This document shows, piece by piece, positions 9,268 to 18,752 of a stretch of 64,000 nt of DNA. The DNA is from Gammaproteobacteria bacterium. Its GTDB lineage: Bacteria > Pseudomonadota > Gammaproteobacteria > GCA-001735895. Below the pieces are notes generated by a model. That model saw only the letters and a program-made list of their open reading frames with translations, was not told where the DNA came from and did not search any database. The stretch spans positions 91,253 to 155,252 of the forward strand of contig JASJCI010000006.1 in the NCBI GenBank assembly GCA_030066085.1. The letters run 5' to 3'. The number at the start of each line of letters is the position of its first letter. Position 1 is the stretch's first letter. The position numbers were made by a program, and so were the translations under genes.

Positions 9268-10113
9268 TCAGAGCCCGTGACTGCGCGAGTAACCGCTACG
9301 CGGCGGTGGCGTCCAGTTTGCAAGCGCGGCTTCCGCGGGTTCGAGGATCTCGACACGCAGGGGATAACAGGGGGTACTGTCGTCCGAATGGCTGCTGCCG
9401 CAATCGCCACCGGGACAGGCAGACAGTGCGCCGAGCAGGTCCATCTCGGCAAAAAACTCGATGAAATCACCCGGACGAACCGGGCTCGCCTTCATGAAGT
9501 ACTGGTGGGTATCGAGGGTAAAGCCGGTGCACATGAATACGTTGAGCACGTCGTGCACGTGCAGCTCCGCCTCCGCTGCCGGCAACCCGGTTGCGGCCAC
9601 GAGCGCGCGGGTCAGGTTGGAATGACAGCAGTGATGGTAGTCCACGCCCTTGAGCAGGTGGTTGGTATAGGGATCGCAGCGCGTGCCGATCACGTCGTGG
9701 ATGCCGCCGCCGTCCGCGTCCCAGCCGTACCAGTCGAGCGTGTCGTGCGTAATCGTCGCCATCGGGCGCAATCCCGGCAGTGAACTCCACAGGCGATCGC
9801 CGGTGCTGACGTGGGTCGCGTGCAGCTGTCGAGTCTTGCCGCTGAAAAAACGCTCGCCAAGGTCGTGCGCGTTCCACAGGTTCAGGTCACCAACCTGCGG
9901 GCCGTCAACGCTGTGGATGCGAAAAAAATGTCCGGCGGGCACCTCGAAGCAGCGCCCGTCGCGCGGCGGCACGACAACTTCGCCAACGGCCGCGGCAGTG
10001 GTGCGGGCCTGCTGGTACAGCTCCAGGTTATTGGGCGGCAGCTGCTCGACCTGGTAACAGACGAGCGGCCTGGCCGCGCGGCGCGCGTCGGCATCGGTTG
10101 GCGCTTCGGTCAT
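9268..10113 (-). CDS. DUF1989 / urea carboxylase-associated family protein
   Basis: The 281-residue protein shows the DUF1989 pattern: a VPARDGR-like segment (VVPPRDGRCFEVPAGHFFRIHSVDGPQVGDLNLWN), SGKTRQLHATHVSTGDRLWS, DGGGIHDVIGTRCDPY, and HHCCHSNLTRAL before VHDVLNVFM. Members often sit beside urea carboxylase or amidolyase genes and probably act on small N-containing compounds, but the reaction is not established. No urea genes are adjacent here. The frame extends 29 codons further upstream; I placed the start at 10113 because GGAGA lies just ahead and the extension is Arg/Cys-rich and unlike coding sequence. Confidence 0.85.
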   Translation of the reverse strand: MTEAPTDADARRAARPLVCYQVEQLPPNNLELYQQARTTAAAVGEVVVPPRDGRCFEVPAGHFFRIHSVDGPQVGDLNLWNAHDLGERFFSGKTRQLHATHVSTGDRLWSSLPGLRPMATITHDTLDWYGWDADGGGIHDVIGTRCDPYTNHLLKGVDYHHCCHSNLTRALVAATGLPAAEAELHVHDVLNVFMCTGFTLDTHQYFMKASPVRPGDFIEFFAEMDLLGALSACPGGDCGSSHSDDSTPCYPLRVEILEPAEAALANWTPPPRSGYSRSHGL

Positions 10114-10360
10114 GACATGTCTCCACTTCGCTCCGCTCCCGATTCTACTGCAATGCCGGCAACAGCGCATGCCGGGAAACCTGCGTGCACGCGGCGCCAC
10201 GCGTTATAATCCGGGCATTGCAACCGACTGCCGAGGATCCAGCCGTGACCCCTCCCGCAAAGCGTGTATGACCGGCGAGCCGTTCAGCTCCCTGCGCGCG
10301 GCGGCAAACGCCGCCAGGCTCCCCCGGCACCAGCGCCCGTCGCGGGCTTGACGAGCGCGC

Positions 10361-11815
10361 ATGTTCGACGAGATCAGCAACCTCGGGCAAATCATCGCCG
10401 TGGCCTACCTGCTGCTCGAGCTGGCGGCACTGATTGCCGCGGTCGAGGCATTGCTGAGCACGCGCACGCCGCAGGGCGCGATCGCGTGGTCGCTGTCGCT
10501 GATCATGTTCCCGATACTCGCCCTGCCGCTGTACCTGCTGTTCGGCGGGCGCAAGTTTTCCGGCTACGTTCACTCGCGTCGCAGCGGCACCGAGCCGCTG
10601 CAGCAACTGGTGCAGCGGGTCAGCGCGACCCTGCCGCCCGAGGTGATCGCCGACCTCGCTGCGCATGAAAAACCCCGCGAGGTTTTGACCCGGCTCGCGC
10701 GCATGCCGTTTTTCGCCGGCAACACCAGCCGCCTGCTGATCGACGGCGAAGCGACCTTCGACGCCATATTCGCCGCTATCGACACGGCCGAAGTCTACAT
10801 ATTGATGCAGTTCTACATCATCCGCGACGACGATCTCGGCCACCAGCTGCAGCAACGACTGGCGCGCAGGGCGCGCGCGGGAGTACGCGTTTACCTCCTG
10901 CTCGACGCGGTCGGCAGCCACAACCTGCCCGATTCCTGGCTGGGTTTCCTGCGCGAGGCGGGGGTCGAGTGCGAACTGTTTCGCGGCAGCAGCCGGCGCG
11001 GGGGTCACCCGTTCCGGGTCAATTTCCGCAACCACCGCAAGATCGTCGTCGTCGACGGCCACAGCGCGTACGTCGGCGGTCATAATGTCGGTGACGAATA
11101 CGTCGGTCGCAGCGAGGACCCGGCGATGCGACCCTGGCGCGATACCCATGTCGAACTGCGCGGCCCGGCGGTGCTCGGGGTACAGCTCGCGTTCGTCGAG
11201 GACTGGTACTGGATGACCCAGCAGATCCCGCCGCTGAACACCGCCGCGGCCCGCATCGAGGATGCCAGCCAGCGCGTGCTGGTATTCCCCAGCGGTCCGG
11301 CCGACGAGCTCGAAACCGCGAGCCTGCTGTTTACCGAGCTGATCAATTCGTCACGCCAGCGCATCTGGATCGTGAGCCCCTACTTCGTCCCCGACGACAG
11401 CGTGGTCAGTGCGCTGCAGCTGGCGGCACTGCGCGGGGTCGACGTGTGCATCATGCAGCCGGAACGGCCCGACCATCGGCTGGTGCACCTGGCGCGTTAC
11501 AGTTACCTCGAACAGACGCTGCCGTACGGAATCAAGTTTTTCAACTACCAGGAGGGTTTTCTGCACCAGAAGGTCGTGCTGGTCGACGACGACATCGCCG
11601 GTGTCGGCACCGCCAACCTGGACAACCGCTCGTTCCGGCTGAACTTCGAGATCACGCTGCTGTTCGTCGATCCCGGCTGCGTACGCGAGGTCGAGGAAAT
11701 GCTGCTGAACGACTTTACCCGCTGCCGCGAACTGGAGCTGGCGGACATCAGCACGCGCTCCGCCTGGTTTCGCCTCGCCACCCGCATCGCGCGGCTGTTC
11801 TCGCCGGTGCTCTAG
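10361..11815 (+). CDS. cls: Cardiolipin synthase (ClsA-type)
   Basis: The 484-residue protein has two N-terminal membrane helices (about 7-29 and 42-60) and two phospholipase-D HKD motifs: NHRKIVVVDGHSAYVGGHNVGDEY near 225-247 and LHQKVVLVDDDIAGVGTANLDNRSF near 400-424. This is the layout of ClsA, which condenses two phosphatidylglycerols to cardiolipin at the inner membrane. Length is typical (ClsA about 486). The gap before it holds no recognisable gene. Confidence 0.94.
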   Translation: MFDEISNLGQIIAVAYLLLELAALIAAVEALLSTRTPQGAIAWSLSLIMFPILALPLYLLFGGRKFSGYVHSRRSGTEPLQQLVQRVSATLPPEVIADLAAHEKPREVLTRLARMPFFAGNTSRLLIDGEATFDAIFAAIDTAEVYILMQFYIIRDDDLGHQLQQRLARRARAGVRVYLLLDAVGSHNLPDSWLGFLREAGVECELFRGSSRRGGHPFRVNFRNHRKIVVVDGHSAYVGGHNVGDEYVGRSEDPAMRPWRDTHVELRGPAVLGVQLAFVEDWYWMTQQIPPLNTAAARIEDASQRVLVFPSGPADELETASLLFTELINSSRQRIWIVSPYFVPDDSVVSALQLAALRGVDVCIMQPERPDHRLVHLARYSYLEQTLPYGIKFFNYQEGFLHQKVVLVDDDIAGVGTANLDNRSFRLNFEITLLFVDPGCVREVEEMLLNDFTRCRELELADISTRSAWFRLATRIARLFSPVL

Positions 11816-11940
11816 CGCAGCTTGCCCGCACCGGGCGCGCACAGCGCCGCGTCCTGGTCGACGACCGCGGCACGGCCACGGTTTTGGGTTACACTGGGGC
11901 ACCCAGGGAATGAATTCCGGCCGGAGGCCGCCAGACCTTC

Positions 11941-13386
11941 ATGTACGAACTCTTACGCCAGGCCTGTGACACTGCCCGCGCGGCCGGCTGCTCATTTGCC
12001 GATGCGCGCTACCTCGAAATCGACGAGCAGACGCTGGCGTCACGCGACCACGCGCTGGCGCACAACAACGAGAGCCGCGACCGCGGAATCGGCGTGCGCG
12101 TACTCTACCGCGGCGCCTGGGGTTTCGCGTCGGCCCCCGGATACGAGCCGGCCGCGGTGGACGGCGCGGTTGCGCTGGCACTCGACATAGCGCGCGCGTC
12201 GGCATACGCACCGCGCGCCGATGGGGTCGGCTGGGCCGACGAAGCACCCTGGCAAGCCGAGTTCCACTCCGATTACGCGCGCGACCCGTTCGCGCTGCCG
12301 CTGGCAGAAAAGGCCGACCTGCTGCTGGCGGCCAACGAGGTCATGCTGCACAACCCGGCGGTCAAGCGCGCGCAGGGCTACCTCGCGTTTCGCCGCGTGC
12401 GCCGCTGGTACGTCAACAGCGAAGGCTCCGAACTGCACAGCGACGTGACCAGTTCGAGCGCGATGCTGTGGGCGGTTGCGGTCGGCGACAGTGATTTTCA
12501 GCAACGCAGCTGGCAGGCGCCGTCGGTGACCCGCGGTTTCGAGGCTTTCGATCGCGCGCAATTCGTCGCCGAGGCCGAGCGTATCGCCGCCGAAGCCGAG
12601 GAAAAGCTCACCGCCGCACTGGCGCCCGAAGGCACCTTCGACATCGTCACCGACTCCGAAAACCTGTCGCTGACGATCCACGAATCGGTCGGCCACGCGA
12701 CCGAACTCGACCGCGTCATGGGTTACGAGGTTTCGATGGCCGGCGGTTCCTTCGTCGACCGCGACAAGCTCGACCGCTTTCGCTATGGCAGCGAGCAGGT
12801 CACGCTGATGGCGGACAACACGCTGCGGCACGGGCTCGCGACCCATGGCTTCGACGACGACGGCGTGCCGGGTCAGCGCTGGCCCATCGTCGAGGACGGC
12901 ATCTTGCGCGGCTACAGCACCGGGCGCGAGTTCGCCCACTACATCGATCAACAGCGCAGCCGCGGCAGTTGCCGCGCCGACCACTGGTCGAGCATCCCGA
13001 TCGTGCGCATTCCCAACCTGTTCCTGATGCCGGGCAAGCAGCCGCTGTCGCCCGACGAGCTGATCGGCGATATCGAGCACGGTCTCTACTTCGAGGGCAT
13101 GGACAGTTTTTCGATCGACCAGTGGCGGCTCAATTTCCAGTTCGGCGGTAACGCCGTGTGGGAAATCAGGAACGGGCGCAAAACGCGCATGCTCAAGGCC
13201 GCGCTCTACCAGAGCAGCACGCCGGATTTCTGGAACGCCTGCGACGCGACCTGCGACGAACGTTTCTGGCGCGCCCACGGCGTCACCAACTGCGGCAAGG
13301 GTGACCCGATGCAGGTCGCGCAGATGACCCACGGCGCGGCGCCGACACGCTTCCGCGGCATTCGCATCTGCCGGGGGCGCGACTGA
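11941..13386 (+). CDS. tldD: TldD/PmbA family metalloprotease, zinc-bearing subunit
   Basis: The 481-residue product has the TldD fold signature and the zinc motif HESVGHATELD near residue 244 (HExxxH type), followed by the conserved GHAT..DRVMGYEVSMAGGSF segment and a Cys-containing C-terminal region. TldD pairs with TldE/PmbA as a heterodimeric protease that trims unfolded or linear peptides, such as microcin B17 and CcdA. The next gene is the partner subunit and overlaps by 1 bp (TGATG). Confidence 0.92.
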   Translation: MYELLRQACDTARAAGCSFADARYLEIDEQTLASRDHALAHNNESRDRGIGVRVLYRGAWGFASAPGYEPAAVDGAVALALDIARASAYAPRADGVGWADEAPWQAEFHSDYARDPFALPLAEKADLLLAANEVMLHNPAVKRAQGYLAFRRVRRWYVNSEGSELHSDVTSSSAMLWAVAVGDSDFQQRSWQAPSVTRGFEAFDRAQFVAEAERIAAEAEEKLTAALAPEGTFDIVTDSENLSLTIHESVGHATELDRVMGYEVSMAGGSFVDRDKLDRFRYGSEQVTLMADNTLRHGLATHGFDDDGVPGQRWPIVEDGILRGYSTGREFAHYIDQQRSRGSCRADHWSSIPIVRIPNLFLMPGKQPLSPDELIGDIEHGLYFEGMDSFSIDQWRLNFQFGGNAVWEIRNGRKTRMLKAALYQSSTPDFWNACDATCDERFWRAHGVTNCGKGDPMQVAQMTHGAAPTRFRGIRICRGRD

Positions 13387-14690
13387 TGGAACGCCAGCAG
13401 GCACAGGACTTCATCGGCGACATTCTCGAACTGCCGCGCGCGGGTGAACTGCAGGTACTGCTCGAGGGCCAGCAGCGCCTCGGCACGCGCTTCAGCGGTT
13501 GCGCTATCTCGCAAAACGCGCTGCGGCAACAGGTTCGCCTGACGCTGTCGGCGCGTCTGGAGCAGAAAAAAACCTCGCTGACGCTGAACAGTATCGACGA
13601 CCGGGAGCAGATTGCGCAGGCCATCGAGCGCGCCTTCGCTACCTGCCGTCACCTGCCCGACGACGAAGAACTGATGCCGGCCCCCGGCGAAGTGATCGCG
13701 CAGGCCGAGCATACCCGGCGCGGCGCTGCCGAGGCCATCAGTATCGACACCGCCGGCCGCTGGGTCGCGCAGGCCTGCGCGGCCGGTGCCGCCGCCGACA
13801 TCGATCTCGCGGGCCTGCTGGCGACCGGCAACAACTTCACCGCCTACGGTGACAGCGCCGGCGGCTTCGCCCACGAACGGCACGATCGCGTCGATTACCA
13901 CGTCACCGCCAGCGGCGACACGGGCAGCGGCTGGGCCGAACACCAGGGTATCGAGATCTCGCGCGACAGCCTCATGACCGCAACCCGGCGCGCGATCGAC
14001 AAATGTCTCGCGGCGCAGTCACCGCGGGTGTTCGAACCGCGCGCAACAACCGTCGTGCTCGAGCCGCAGGCGGTCGGCGACCTGCTGGCAATGACCGCCT
14101 GGTATGGCCTCGATCAGCGCGCGCGCGACGAGGGCCGCTCGGCGTTTTCGCGTTTCGACCAGCGCCTCGGCCGCCTGTCGCTCTATTCGGACCCGGCGCA
14201 CCCGGCATTCCCGGCGCGCAACTTCAGCAACGACGGCGAAGCGGTCGGACGCGGCACCTGGCTCGACCACGGCGAGCTACAGCAGCTGATCACGTCGCGC
14301 TACTGGGCGCGGCAGCAGGATCTGCCGGCCAAGCCCTGGCCCACCAACCTGGTACTCGACGGCGACGGCACGCCGCTCGAAGAGCTGATCGGCGACGTCG
14401 ACGACGGCATCCTGGTAACCCGCTTCTGGTACATCCGCGCCACCGATCCGGGCACCCTGGGATTTACCGGCATGACCCGCGACGGTACCTTCCGTATCGA
14501 GCAGGGACGGGTGACCCACCCGGTGGTGGACATGCGCTGGAACGAATCGGTACTCAACCTGCTGCAAAATGTCAGCGGCAGCGGTACACCGGTTGCCACC
14601 GGCGAGCGCTTCCCGCTGGTCATGCCACCGCTGCGGGTCGAGCGCTTCAACTTTTCGTCGCTGTCGCAGTCGCCGCCGTCGATCGGGTAA
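13386..14690 (+). CDS. pmbA: TldE/PmbA family subunit
   Basis: The 434-residue product is homologous in layout to the upstream TldD but lacks a zinc motif, as expected for the TldE/PmbA partner. It keeps the family C-terminal region (TRFWYIRATDPGTLGFTGMTRDGTF, then a region ending in VMPPLRVERFNF). In E. coli the two genes are unlinked; here TldD and TldE are translationally coupled, consistent with their heterodimer. Together they form the active protease. Confidence 0.88.
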   Translation: MERQQAQDFIGDILELPRAGELQVLLEGQQRLGTRFSGCAISQNALRQQVRLTLSARLEQKKTSLTLNSIDDREQIAQAIERAFATCRHLPDDEELMPAPGEVIAQAEHTRRGAAEAISIDTAGRWVAQACAAGAAADIDLAGLLATGNNFTAYGDSAGGFAHERHDRVDYHVTASGDTGSGWAEHQGIEISRDSLMTATRRAIDKCLAAQSPRVFEPRATTVVLEPQAVGDLLAMTAWYGLDQRARDEGRSAFSRFDQRLGRLSLYSDPAHPAFPARNFSNDGEAVGRGTWLDHGELQQLITSRYWARQQDLPAKPWPTNLVLDGDGTPLEELIGDVDDGILVTRFWYIRATDPGTLGFTGMTRDGTFRIEQGRVTHPVVDMRWNESVLNLLQNVSGSGTPVATGERFPLVMPPLRVERFNFSSLSQSPPSIG

Positions 14691-14705
14691 CAATCCGGAC
14701 GGCGC

Positions 14706-15473
14706 CTAGCGCAGGCGCGCGAGCGGATCCTGGCGATAGAACCGACGCAGCTGTTGATAGATGTCGGGATAACTGGCCTGCAGCAGGTCCGGCGTTTCGA
14801 AGAAAACCTCGCTCAAGACCGCGAAGAACTCGCCCGGCGCGGTGGCCGCGTAGTCGTCGATACCGAGGTCCTCGCCGAGTTCGCTGCGCCGACAGAAATC
14901 GTCGTAACCGGCGCTGAAAACCCGCGACCAGTCGGCGGCGTCCATGTCGGCATGCAGCGGCGGAAAACCGTTGTCGTCGCCGTTGAGCAGGTCGAGCTTG
15001 TGCGCGAACTCGTGGATCACGGGATTGTAGCCGTCGTCGTAGCCGCCCCGGGCCGCATCGTCCCAGGCAAGCACCACCGGCCCCCGTTCCCAGGCCTCGC
15101 CCGACAGTTCCTCGTGCACCTCGTGCTCGATACCGAACTCGTCGACGAAGGTCTGCGCGCGGGCAAAACCCGAGGGATAGACGATTACCGCGGTCCAGCC
15201 GTCGTAACAATCGAGTCCGAGTTCGAGGATCGGCAGGCAGGCCTGCAGCGCGATCACCAGCTGCATGCGGCGCGTCACTTCGAGACCGCGCGCACCCTCG
15301 AAGGTCTTGCGGTGCAGGAACAGCACCGTCAGCTCCATCAGGCGCAGGCATTCGTCGTCGTCGAGGCCATCGAGCAGCGGCAGCGCGGCGAAGGCCTGCT
15401 CCCACTCGGCGGGCGCGATTTCGGCGCGCTCGAGTACGCGGCGTTCGGACCATTCGCGCAGGAAGCGAAACAT
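14706..15473 (-). CDS. mtfA: MtfA-type zinc metallopeptidase (M90)
   Basis: The 255-residue protein carries the HEFAHKLDLLNGD motif (HExxH) near residue 100-112 and the downstream second zinc region seen in MtfA. Upstream signature elements are LLDGLDDDECLRLMELTVLFLHRKTFEG and YPSGFARAQTFVDEFGIEHE. In E. coli MtfA binds the repressor Mlc and so affects ptsG; it also has aminopeptidase activity. It converges on pmbA with 15 bp between the stops. Confidence 0.9.
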   Translation of the reverse strand: MFRFLREWSERRVLERAEIAPAEWEQAFAALPLLDGLDDDECLRLMELTVLFLHRKTFEGARGLEVTRRMQLVIALQACLPILELGLDCYDGWTAVIVYPSGFARAQTFVDEFGIEHEVHEELSGEAWERGPVVLAWDDAARGGYDDGYNPVIHEFAHKLDLLNGDDNGFPPLHADMDAADWSRVFSAGYDDFCRRSELGEDLGIDDYAATAPGEFFAVLSEVFFETPDLLQASYPDIYQQLRRFYRQDPLARLR

Positions 15474-15676
15474 GAGACTCCGTTTCAGCGGTCAGTCGGG
15501 CCGGTATGCCCCGTCGGGCCAACCGGGATTGTTCGCATGGTAGCGCGAATGGCGTAATTTTCGCATGTCCCGCCGGCGCCGCGAGGCGCTATACTCTTTA
15601 CGGTACGGCGCCGCTTCGGGGATAATTCCCGCTGACACAGGCGCCCCGGCGGCAGCGGACTGACTGACCAGGCGAG

Positions 15677-16099
15677 ATGATAGAACACAAACAGGCACCG
15701 ATAATGCAGGACGGCGAAGTCGTATTCACCGTCGACGAAAAGCTGCAGGGCCTCGTGCAGTACCTGCTCGACAACGGCTTCGAGACCTACCACTCCTGCG
15801 AAGACGACATCGATGGCATGACGTTCGTCGAGTATGCCATCGATGACTGGATCGCGATTACCGAGATCGCGTTCCGCAGCAGTAAGCGCGAACTGTACGA
15901 GTTTATTCTCGACCAGTGCGACGTCCTGCTGCAGCCGTTCGACGACGGTTACCCGGACGACCGCAACGAGCAGTGGGTCGAGGGTGACAACCTGGTATGG
16001 ATCGCGTCGGTGACCTTTCCGAGCGAACACCTGCCGCGCTTCGAAAAGCTCGTCCGCAGCGTCCTGCGGGTGCAGCAGCGACCCGCGCTCATCCAGTAG
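15677..16099 (+). CDS. Hypothetical acidic protein
   Basis: The 140-residue product has a plausible fold pattern, with alternating strands and helices and many acidic residues: TVDEKLQGLVQYLLDNGFETYHSCEDD near 23-48, and WIAITEIAF near 57-65. No signal peptide or membrane segment is seen, so it should be cytoplasmic. The segment GFETYHSCEDD resembles small proteins that recognise a nucleotide or ligand at a His-Ser-Cys turn, but I cannot assign a family. Confidence 0.6.
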   Translation: MIEHKQAPIMQDGEVVFTVDEKLQGLVQYLLDNGFETYHSCEDDIDGMTFVEYAIDDWIAITEIAFRSSKRELYEFILDQCDVLLQPFDDGYPDDRNEQWVEGDNLVWIASVTFPSEHLPRFEKLVRSVLRVQQRPALIQ

Positions 16100-16122
16100 C
16101 AGGATTCGCGCGGGCGCGTCAA

Positions 16123-16785
16123 TCAGTCGATCGCGGCGGTCTTGTTGTCTTCCGCCACGCCGATCAGGAACAGCACGTGGTAGTCCTGCTTGACGCAGCC
16201 GGCGACGGGCGGCATGTCGGCGCCGGGGGCAACCCGGAACGCGTCCTGCGGTGCGTTCTTCGGCGAGCACGAGCCTTCGCCGGAAGCCGGCGTGTAGCGC
16301 GCCGAGCGACAGCGCAGGTGGGTGACGTCATGGAGTGATGCGCCGTGATCGAGCTCCCAGCGACTGTCGCCGTTGGCATCGGGCTCGTGCACGGTCAGCA
16401 CCGTCATCACCTTCCTGTTGCCGGTGACGACGTATTTACCCGGCGCAAGCGGGAACTGCGGCGCTTCCATGATCAGGCCGTTTTCCTCCAGCCACCAGTC
16501 CTCGCGGTCGAAGTTCCAGTTGGCGGGGGCGACCCCGCCCGCGGCTTCCAGCGCCTCGTAGTTTCTCAGCCAGACCCCGCGCGGGCCGGGGTCGATGGTC
16601 CACAGGCCCCAGTTCTGCGCGCCGCTGCCGGAATTTGCCTCCGGGTCGCCAAGGGCGGCGATATACTGCGTGTCGACGCGCAGGAAGCGTGTCTCCTGCT
16701 CGTCGGTAGCGGAAGCAGGCTGGATGGCCAGGCCAACAACCATCCAGCCCAGCAGGAAAAACGGCAGGTATCGTTTAAACGTCAT
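16123..16785 (-). CDS. Exported hypothetical protein
   Basis: The 220-residue protein has a signal peptide (MTFKRYLPFFLLGWMVVGLAIQPASA) and then a globular domain with several Trp residues (WGLWTIDPGPRGVWL, FDREDWWLEENGL) and three Cys residues in its C-terminal third. The mature part includes a likely beta-sheet region (APGKYVVTGNRKVMTVLTV). It is probably periplasmic. I do not recognise a family. It is oriented the same way as arfB, 83 bp downstream of it. Confidence 0.65.
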   Translation of the reverse strand: MTFKRYLPFFLLGWMVVGLAIQPASATDEQETRFLRVDTQYIAALGDPEANSGSGAQNWGLWTIDPGPRGVWLRNYEALEAAGGVAPANWNFDREDWWLEENGLIMEAPQFPLAPGKYVVTGNRKVMTVLTVHEPDANGDSRWELDHGASLHDVTHLRCRSARYTPASGEGSCSPKNAPQDAFRVAPGADMPPVAGCVKQDYHVLFLIGVAEDNKTAAID

Positions 16786-16868
16786 TCGGATTCAGCTCCC
16801 CCTCGCTGCGGCAGGTTGGCCGGCAAGGTCATGCGATTACGGTTGTTGCTGCACCGGCGGGCCGGTCG

Positions 16869-17285
16869 TCAGTCTTCGCCAACCCGGCCGCGCAGGGTCT
16901 TCAGTTGCCCCCGGCGCGCTTTTTGTTCGAGCCGACGCTGCTTCGAGCCCCGCGTCGGTTTGGTCGGCACCCTTGTCTTACGCACGACCGCCACGCTTCG
17001 GATCAGTTCGGCCAGGCGCTCACGCGCGGCGGCCAGGTTTTTTTCACGGGTGCGATGCTGCTGCGCCTTGATCACGATGACGCCATCCTTGCTGATGCGC
17101 CGGTCGCGCAGCGCGAGCAGGCGCTGCTTGTAAAAGTCCGGCAGCGACGAGGCGGCGATATCGAAGCGCAGGTGAATCGCGGACGAAACCTTGTTCACGT
17201 TCTGTCCGCCGGCACCCTGGGCGCGGATCGCCGAGATCTCGATCTCGTCGTCCGCAAGCTCGACATTGCGTGAAATCTGCAGCAC
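16869..17285 (-). CDS. arfB: ArfB (YaeJ) ribosome-rescue peptidyl-tRNA hydrolase
   Basis: The protein has the class-I release-factor catalytic motif GAGGQNVNK near its N-terminus and the basic C-terminal tail (KPTRGSKQRRLEQKARRGQLKTLRGR) that enters the empty mRNA channel. ArfB frees stalled ribosomes on non-stop mRNAs. The open frame extends to 17351, but the extra residues are atypical; a GTG at 17285 gives 138 residues beginning VLQISRNVEL, close to the usual ArfB length. No strong ribosome site is visible, so the start remains slightly uncertain. Confidence 0.88.
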   Translation of the reverse strand: MLQISRNVELADDEIEISAIRAQGAGGQNVNKVSSAIHLRFDIAASSLPDFYKQRLLALRDRRISKDGVIVIKAQQHRTREKNLAAARERLAELIRSVAVVRKTRVPTKPTRGSKQRRLEQKARRGQLKTLRGRVGED

Positions 17286-17401
17286 GAATGGACACCAAAT
17301 CCAAACATTATATCCGATCGAAACCAGGCTGACGCCGCCGCGGGCTGGCAAGCGTGCATGCGAACGCGCTATATTGCCGCAACCAGGCCAGGCAGAACCC
17401 G

Positions 17402-17917
17402 ATGAAGATTGTTTTTTCTCACGGCAAGGAAAGCGGCCCCTGGGGTTTCAAGATCACGCGCCTGGCGCGGATCGGCGAAGCCCGCGGCTGCAGCGTCGAC
17501 AGCATCGACTATACCGACCTCGCCGACCCCGACGCGCGGGTCGAGCGGCTGGTCGCGACCGTGCGCGACGAAACCGACGCCTGCGTGCTGGTCGGTTCGA
17601 GCATGGGTGGTTACGTGTCGCTGGTAGCCGCCGGGACGCTGGCGCCCGCCGGCCTGTTCCTGATCGCACCGGCACTGTACCTGCCGGGTTTCGGCGCGCA
17701 CCAGTCCTATACCGCGAACTGCGCCAATATCGAAATCGTGCACGGCTGGGCCGACGACGTGATACCACCGGAAAACTCGATTCGCTTCGCGCGCGAAGCC
17801 GACTGCGCGCTGCACCTGATACCCGGCGATCATCCGCTCAACACGTCGATAGACCGCGTGGAGGTCCTGTTCGAACTGTGGCTGGCGCGCAGCATCGCGC
17901 GCACCGCCCCGCGGTAA
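17402..17917 (+). CDS. Alpha/beta hydrolase (YqiA-like)
   Basis: The 171-residue protein starts with MKIVFSHGKESGPWGFK and holds the nucleophile elbow VGSSMGGYVS near 66-75, an Asp in HGWADDVIP and the catalytic His in LIPGDHPLN. The short length and single-domain build match the YqiA/UPF0227 esterase group. The ATG at 17402 is preferred over an upstream start because the preceding residues are unlike the family. Substrate is unknown. Confidence 0.8.
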   Translation: MKIVFSHGKESGPWGFKITRLARIGEARGCSVDSIDYTDLADPDARVERLVATVRDETDACVLVGSSMGGYVSLVAAGTLAPAGLFLIAPALYLPGFGAHQSYTANCANIEIVHGWADDVIPPENSIRFAREADCALHLIPGDHPLNTSIDRVEVLFELWLARSIARTAPR

Positions 17918-17997
17918 CGGCAGGTCGAACCCGGCGCGACCGGCGCGCGGCATTTCGTGCTGCGACAGTTTTCGGCGTTACCGGTATACTGGCCGCG

Positions 17998-18696
17998 ATG
18001 AAGTTATCCAGCCTGCCGAAATTCCCGGTTATCGGGCCGCTTGCCGTCGCCCTGGCCGTCGCCGTGGTCGCGCTGCCCGCCGGGTCGGCGGACGACAGCG
18101 AACAGTTCGATCCGGGCTGGTCGGACGGCGACTGGTTCGCCGACGACGTCAACGAGGGCGAGCTGGCTTTCCTCGACCAGCCGCCCGCGGAAATCGTCCA
18201 TCATCACCGTAACGTCATGACGCTGGACCGCGGCAGCCTGCTCGACGGCTGGGTGAGACTGGAGCAGTGTCATCACAACATCGATGACGTTGCGCGCGCG
18301 CAGATTATCTTTCGCGCGGAGAAAATCCGCGGCCTGCGCATTACCGACAGTATCAATATCGGCCGCGCCTGGGTCGAGGATGCCAGCGTGCAGCTCAGCG
18401 ACGTCGGCAAGGATTCGAGCCTGTGCCTGGCGGCCGAAACCCGCGCGCTGGTTGCCAGCGACGACGGCGGCTACCGGATCGACAACGGCCCGTTCATGCG
18501 CCGCTTTCTCGACGGCTACTACCCGATGCGCGTGTCGCAGAGAATCGTGCTGGCCGACAGCGGCCTGCGCTTCTTCGGCATACGGCCGGAGATCCAGCCC
18601 GGTTTCGCGGTAAGCGTATCCGACGAATCGATCGATTTCGATGCCTGGTTCGAGGGCCGCCTGTTGACCGCGGTGGAGCTGGTGCCGGAGGACTGA
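17998..18696 (+). CDS. Exported hypothetical protein
   Basis: The 232-residue product begins MKLSSLPKFPVIGPLAVALAVAVVALPAGSA, a likely signal peptide. The mature part has regular beta-type sequence with conserved-looking stretches (VHHHRNVMTLDRGSLLDGWVRLEQCHHNID, then GYYPMRVSQRIVLADSGLRFFGI and IQPGFAVSVS). It is probably periplasmic. I do not recognise the family. The next gene follows 56 bp later on the same strand. Confidence 0.65.
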   Translation: MKLSSLPKFPVIGPLAVALAVAVVALPAGSADDSEQFDPGWSDGDWFADDVNEGELAFLDQPPAEIVHHHRNVMTLDRGSLLDGWVRLEQCHHNIDDVARAQIIFRAEKIRGLRITDSINIGRAWVEDASVQLSDVGKDSSLCLAAETRALVASDDGGYRIDNGPFMRRFLDGYYPMRVSQRIVLADSGLRFFGIRPEIQPGFAVSVSDESIDFDAWFEGRLLTAVELVPED

Positions 18697-18752
18697 CGCA
18701 ACGAGCCGCGACGGCCCGACCGGGCCGGTTGGAAAATGAGCCCAGTAATCGC

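Noticed and set aside
12040..13404. 454-codon minus frame opposite tldD
   Set aside because: The plus strand encodes a clear zinc protease with HESVGHATELD; the minus frame is a GC shadow.
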